From Korarchaeum sp964519515 (GTDB lineage Archaea; Korarchaeota; Korarchaeia; Korarchaeales; Korarchaeaceae): 25,831 nt of DNA. Location of the stretch: NCBI GenBank assembly GCA_964519515.1, contig CAZFIJ010000059.1:1-25831 (forward strand), written 5' to 3'. This document shows positions 22,520 to 25,831 of the stretch, piece after piece. Numbering within the stretch: the stretch's first letter is position 1; each line of letters opens with the position of its first letter. The notes beneath the pieces were generated by a model. The model searched no databases. It was not told where the DNA came from and saw only the letters and a list, made by a program, of their open reading frames with translations. A program made the translations under genes and the position numbers.

Positions 22520-24112
22520 CTAAGGTCTGAAGGGCCTCATCCTCAGGAAATCTACTTCAGAGCTCCCAAGATAAAGCGACACTCTGGCGCCAACTGTAGG
22601 AGATACTGTGAAGAATGTCACTGAGTATATAGCAGTTCCATTAGGATCCATGGGCTCTATAGCGATGGAATCATTCAGCTTGACCTCAAAGCGGTATTCG
22701 AATGGATCTAGCCTCTTCAGATTAGCATCAACTCCTCCAGTCTCGACGCCTAATGGATAGAGTTGGGAATTTAACCTCAAGTTATCAGCGCGCTTCTCAC
22801 CTATGTTCCTCAACTTGATGATCAAGGAGATCAAGTAGCCGGAGTGGGTCTTCCTAGATACCGTCAAGTAATCATAGATCAGCGGGATCGGGGATCCCCT
22901 CTCACTCACTAGGAATATCGGGAAATCCCTGTAGGGCCATCCAATCATCTCAGCTAGCTGGAGGAGATTCGGGAGTTCCCCTGGCCTGAAGAAGCCGGTG
23001 GTCTCGATGTAGAAGTAGCTCTTATTATCGAATTCTATCTCCAAAGCTACTGGCCACTCCTTATCCCTGATCTTCTCGTATAGATCCATCAGGTCAACTA
23101 GAGTGACGTATAAGTCGTCCACCCTCTTGACATCAGCTTTCACCCTCGGCAGCTTGACCCACTCCCGGGGGAGCGAGACAGCTACTGCTGCATGAGCGGG
23201 CATTATCAGTAGGATGGAATCGAAGCCCTCATGCCTTAAGAGGGATGAGAGGAGGATGGATAGGTCCTCACAATCACCATTCCCTCTCTCTAAGGTCTCC
23301 AATGGGTAGCTGGGGTAGTCTCCGGTAGGTGAGTATTCATTAGCTTGAGAGTACTTTAAGCTCTGGACGAAGGACGCTATGAACCAGACCTTATCGTATC
23401 CCCTGATGCCCTCTCTCTCAGCTATGGAATTGAGCTTCTCAGCTAGCTCCTCGAGCACTAGATCATCGTGCGGTGTCGTGAGCATGAGATACCATGTGAA
23501 GAGAGGAGAACCCGTTTGGAACTCGACTACCTTCATCCTCGGTTTCACCCTGAAGAAAGTGACCAGATCCTCAGGTATCTCCATAGAGATGGAGTAACTC
23601 CTCCCCGAATTCGGAGGGAACTCCCAATTGTAAGAGAGCCTCTCCTTCCTACCTCTGAATTGTATCGCAGATGCCTCCTCTCGGAAGAGGAAATCCAATA
23701 TTCCGTTATCGATAAGGGCCTTCGTTCCCTTGAATGTCTCATTTCTCGTGCTCCCAGCTATGCTGATCACGATCCCTCCTTTAGTGGTCACGCTGAACGT
23801 CCAGAAGTCCCTCGAATTGAGGAGTGCTATCCTATCACTGTAAGATAGAAATCTGCTAGCTATAGCTCCTACCCTATCGGCCTTCGGCCCTCCCAGAATG
23901 AAGTAGTAGTCATAGCCTTCCTTGAGTTCATCAGATAGCTCCGCCTCTATATTCCTGCTCTTGAGCCAATCCAGGATCGCTCTCGCGGATGCCAGATCTT
24001 TCTCATTTGATACTATGAGGACTCTCTCATTCACCGCATCTATTGGAGCTACTTGTAGCGTTAGGAGGAGCAAGAACAACGAGCATATGACCTTGAGAGA
24101 GGATGAACTCAT
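22520..24112 (-). CDS. Secreted transglutaminase-like protein with S-layer-like N-terminal domain
   Basis: A 530-residue exported protein. A signal peptide (about 6-26) is followed by an S-layer-like alpha/beta domain (about 27-145; YYFILGGPKA, IVISIAGSTRNET). A linker leads to a transglutaminase-like core (about 235-400): C281 in GNGDCEDL, H307 in MPAHAAVAV and an acid at E370 in YFYIETTGF form the expected triad. A beta-rich C-terminal domain (about 425-515) resembles CARDB/Ig modules. Archaeal relatives may be cysteine proteases or cross-linking enzymes; the sequence does not decide. A leaderless promoter (TATA at 24135-24144) precedes the ATG by 27 nt. It is the first gene of the transcript that continues into aroC. 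Confidence 0.78.
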   Translation of the reverse strand: MSSSSLKVICSLFLLLLTLQVAPIDAVNERVLIVSNEKDLASARAILDWLKSRNIEAELSDELKEGYDYYFILGGPKADRVGAIASRFLSYSDRIALLNSRDFWTFSVTTKGGIVISIAGSTRNETFKGTKALIDNGILDFLFREEASAIQFRGRKERLSYNWEFPPNSGRSYSISMEIPEDLVTFFRVKPRMKVVEFQTGSPLFTWYLMLTTPHDDLVLEELAEKLNSIAEREGIRGYDKVWFIASFVQSLKYSQANEYSPTGDYPSYPLETLERGNGDCEDLSILLSSLLRHEGFDSILLIMPAHAAVAVSLPREWVKLPRVKADVKRVDDLYVTLVDLMDLYEKIRDKEWPVALEIEFDNKSYFYIETTGFFRPGELPNLLQLAEMIGWPYRDFPIFLVSERGSPIPLIYDYLTVSRKTHSGYLISLIIKLRNIGEKRADNLRLNSQLYPLGVETGGVDANLKRLDPFEYRFEVKLNDSIAIEPMDPNGTAIYSVTFFTVSPTVGARVSLYLGSSEVDFLRMRPFRP

Positions 24113-24134
24113 GAAAAGTAGGAAGGAAACTTCA

Positions 24135-24144
24135 GTATAAAAAG
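24135..24144 (-). promoter_or_regulatory. TATA box for the transglutaminase-like/aroC/tyrA transcript
   Basis: Minus-strand CTTTTTATAC, centred 27 nt before the ATG at 24112, in the 50-bp gap after the malic enzyme stop. It predicts a leaderless first gene and probably drives all four downstream genes, since no other promoter-sized gap exists before the aromatic genes. Confidence 0.65.
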
Positions 24145-24162
24145 ATTTGTGGGGATTCTGCT

Positions 24163-25557
24163 CTAAGGACCGTAGCTCCTCAGGACATCTTCCTCGGGCG
24201 GAGGTGAAGATATGAGGCCCTTCTCCATCAAGAACTTAGCTGACTCCCTAGCGTTCCTTATTATATTGACAGCCCTCTCATAGAGCTCCTCCCTGCTGAG
24301 TATCCTCCTAGCGACTCCCTGCTTCATCGATTGCTCAGCTGCAGCTACAGCTTCGATGGGATAGACCTCCCAGTCATCCATAGTCGGGAGTATGTAATCT
24401 TCACGCAACCCCTTCTCCTCCGCGAACTTCGCTAGTGCATCTCCAGCGGCTATGCACATCTCATCAGTCACTGTCTTGGCCCTGACATCTAGCACTCCCC
24501 TGAAGATAGCTGGGAAGGCGAGGCTGTTGTTCACTTGGTTGGGGAAATCGCTCCTCCCAGTTGCCACTATCTTCGCTCCCGCCTCCTTAGCTTCCCAGGG
24601 CCATATCTCTGGTATTGGATTGGCGCACGCGAAGACTATAGGATCTTTGTTCATCAACTTTATCCATTCCTGCTTTATAACTCCTGGTCCTGGTTTGCTA
24701 GCTCCTACTACAGCATCAGCTCCCTTAAAAGCTTCTTCTATCGTCTTATTGTTCTCTTTGTTAGTCTTCATCGCTAGATCGTACTTCCACTTATCCTCCT
24801 TCTTCATGCTCTCAATGTCAGGCCTGTCCCTGTAGAGAGGACCTACTGTATCCACTAACACGATGTTACCAGGGGGCACTCCAGCTGTTATGAGGACGAT
24901 AGCCGTCCTCACGTTAGCAGCACCAGCTCCATACAAGACTATCTTAGAGTCCTTCATGTTCTTTCCAACGAGCTTAAAGGCATTGACGAGCCCAGCATAT
25001 GTCACAGTAGCAGTTCCCTGCTGATCATCATGCCATACTGGTATCTGGAGCCTCTTCCTAGCTTCCTCCAGGACGTAATAGCACTTCGGTTTCTCTATAT
25101 CCTCGAGATTCACTCCTCCGAAGTTCGGCTCCACCCACTCCAGGAGTTTTATCATATCATCCGGATCTTGAGCTCTAACCACGAGAGGAAAGGCATCAAC
25201 CCCGCCGAGGTATTTGAAGAGAAGGGCCTTCCCCTCCATGACAGGTAAGCCTGCTTCAGGGCCTATATTACCGAGCCCCAAGACCCTAGTCCCATCGCTC
25301 ACTACTGCTACATAATTCCACCTATTAGTGAGGAAGAACGACTTATCAGGATCCGCTTTTATCTCCTTGCAAGCTGCCGCAACTCCCGGAGTATACCAGA
25401 TAGAGAAGTCATCTAAGGTCCTTATAGCACATTTCGGCATTACTTGGACCTTCCCCTCATAAAACTGATGATAGGGAACGGCCAGTTTGGATGGCTTCTC
25501 GGCCTTCTTGAGGAGCTCCTCAACAGTGGGCTTATGCTCGACCATAATGATCGCCAT
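24163..25557 (-). CDS. NAD(P)-dependent malic enzyme
   Basis: A 464-residue enzyme for oxidative decarboxylation of malate to pyruvate. IWYTPGVAAACKEI carries the catalytic tyrosine, and SDGTRVLGLGNIGPEAGLPV and EGKALLFKYLGGVDAFPLV match the family. Metal-binding acids are in NLEDIEKPKCY and WHDDQQGTATV; the dinucleotide loop is YGAGAANVRTA. It ends without the phosphotransacetylase domain present in long bacterial MaeB enzymes. I start at ATG 25557, which is 23-25 nt from a TATA-like element; ATG 25545 is also possible. The longer in-frame reading to 25647 would require starting upstream of the promoter. It links malate and pyruvate pools, complementing the citrate operon at 2624-6634. Confidence 0.9.
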   Translation of the reverse strand: MAIIMVEHKPTVEELLKKAEKPSKLAVPYHQFYEGKVQVMPKCAIRTLDDFSIWYTPGVAAACKEIKADPDKSFFLTNRWNYVAVVSDGTRVLGLGNIGPEAGLPVMEGKALLFKYLGGVDAFPLVVRAQDPDDMIKLLEWVEPNFGGVNLEDIEKPKCYYVLEEARKRLQIPVWHDDQQGTATVTYAGLVNAFKLVGKNMKDSKIVLYGAGAANVRTAIVLITAGVPPGNIVLVDTVGPLYRDRPDIESMKKEDKWKYDLAMKTNKENNKTIEEAFKGADAVVGASKPGPGVIKQEWIKLMNKDPIVFACANPIPEIWPWEAKEAGAKIVATGRSDFPNQVNNSLAFPAIFRGVLDVRAKTVTDEMCIAAGDALAKFAEEKGLREDYILPTMDDWEVYPIEAVAAAEQSMKQGVARRILSREELYERAVNIIRNARESAKFLMEKGLISSPPPEEDVLRSYGP

Positions 25558-25574
25558 ACTTTTAACCATACAGA

Positions 25575-25587
25575 AAATTAAATAGTT
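25575..25587 (-). promoter_or_regulatory. TATA box for the malic enzyme gene
   Basis: Minus-strand ACTATTTAATTTT, centred about 24 nt before the ATG at 25557. It supports that start and a leaderless mRNA. Confidence 0.5.
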
Positions 25588-25804
25588 TACTACTGGGGGA
25601 GCTAGCCAAGCTACAACAAACCTACGATAAAATAGTAAGATTTTCATAGAAATTCATCATAAATCCCTTCCCAAATAGCATTTTTATTATCGAATGCTGG
25701 GAAATTCGGCGAGAAGATCGGGAGAGTTGATCTGTAGACCTGCTGATCGCAATAGATCTCAGACCGCTCAAGTCTCATTAAAAATTATTTCATTACTTTA
25801 ACTA
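25588..25804. other. Intergenic region without a recognisable gene
   Basis: About 217 bp with no supported gene. It holds a weak imperfect hairpin at 25670-25701 (CCCA/TGGG and GCATT/AATGC with a four-base bulge) and scattered A/T runs. Plus-strand ATTAAAAATTA near 25778-25788 may be the TATA box of the gene starting at 25805. Confidence 0.4.
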
Positions 25805-25831
25805 ATGACGAGCAATCTGATTAAATCCTTT
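25805..25831 (+). CDS. Possible 5' end of a gene cut by the window edge
   Basis: ATG at 25805 begins an open frame of nine codons (MTSNLIKSF) running off the window. The only support is a TATA-like ATTAAAAATTA centred about 22-24 nt upstream, matching the leaderless pattern seen elsewhere in the window. Too short to identify; it may be chance. Confidence 0.25.

Noticed and set aside
23468..23848. 126-codon open frame opposite the transglutaminase-like gene.
   Set aside because: Antisense shadow rich in Arg/Glu/Ser with no family features.
24452..24835. 127-codon open frame opposite the malic enzyme gene.
   Set aside because: Antisense to conserved coding sequence with no ribosome-binding site or recognisable motif.
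25558..25647. N-terminal extension of malic enzyme to the ATG at 25647.
   Set aside because: The extension is hydrophobic, unlike the family N terminus, and it crosses the predicted promoter.
25670..25701. Hairpin (CCCA/TGGG, GCATT/AATGC) as a terminator or small RNA.
   Set aside because: Short, bulged and without a supporting T-tract; archaeal termination does not need a hairpin.
1..25831. tRNA, rRNA, CRISPR, insertion sequence or prophage features.
   Set aside because: I saw no repeats with spacers, transposase motifs, terminal inverted repeats or tRNA-like cloverleaf sequence; gaps are too short for most of these.

Overview
The window looks like chromosomal DNA of a hyperthermophilic archaeon. 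The evidence is A/T-rich TATA boxes about 25-27 nt before start codons (many transcripts probably leaderless), GGTG/GGAG ribosome-binding motifs, TTG and GTG starts, heavy use of AGG/AGA and ATA codons, very tight gene packing, and archaeal-type families (KaiC-like ATPase, PP1/PP2A-type phosphatase, AlaX, MIP18/DUF59, CARDB and Ig-like surface proteins). A TACK-lineage organism such as a korarchaeote would fit, but that is inference from gene style and not an identification. I saw no rRNA, tRNA, CRISPR array, insertion sequence or phage gene.

Layout. (1) 102-2457 (+): a membrane-anchored Ig-like surface protein and a QueG-like iron-sulfur protein. (2) 2624-6634 (+): a four-gene, translationally coupled operon encoding a DRE-TIM synthase with the motifs of Re-type citrate synthase, aconitase/IPM-isomerase-type large and small subunits, and a decarboxylating dehydrogenase with isocitrate-type, NAD-type residues. 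I read it as a complete acetyl-CoA + oxaloacetate to 2-oxoglutarate module built from leucine-pathway-like parts. (3) 6631-10980 (-): MIP18-like protein, lysine 6-dehydrogenase/saccharopine-dehydrogenase-like enzyme (apparently starting at AUU), Trm9-like methyltransferase, KaiC-like ATPase, RecB-like nuclease with an HTH tail, and membrane-anchored PEBP. (4) 11077-14051 (-): operon of AlaX, PPP phosphatase, TlpA-like thioredoxin and CPBP protease. (5) 14126-19303 (+): CARDB surface protein, small membrane protein, nitrilase-type amidohydrolase, DNRLRE-domain secreted protein and polyamine aminopropyltransferase. (6) 19300-24112 (-): a secreted transglutaminase-like protein followed by aroC, a chorismate mutase-aminotransferase fusion and tyrA. 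(7) 24163-25557 (-): malic enzyme.

How they connect. Malic enzyme, the citrate operon and the lysine dehydrogenase concern C4/C5 carbon and amino-acid metabolism. aroC, the aroQ-aminotransferase fusion and tyrA take EPSP to tyrosine and possibly phenylalanine. Four large predicted extracellular proteins are spread through the window, and two of them share a domain resembling part of archaeal S-layer proteins. Both convergent junctions in the window overlap by exactly four bases (TTAA and CTAG), so the two strands have no spacer in which to terminate.
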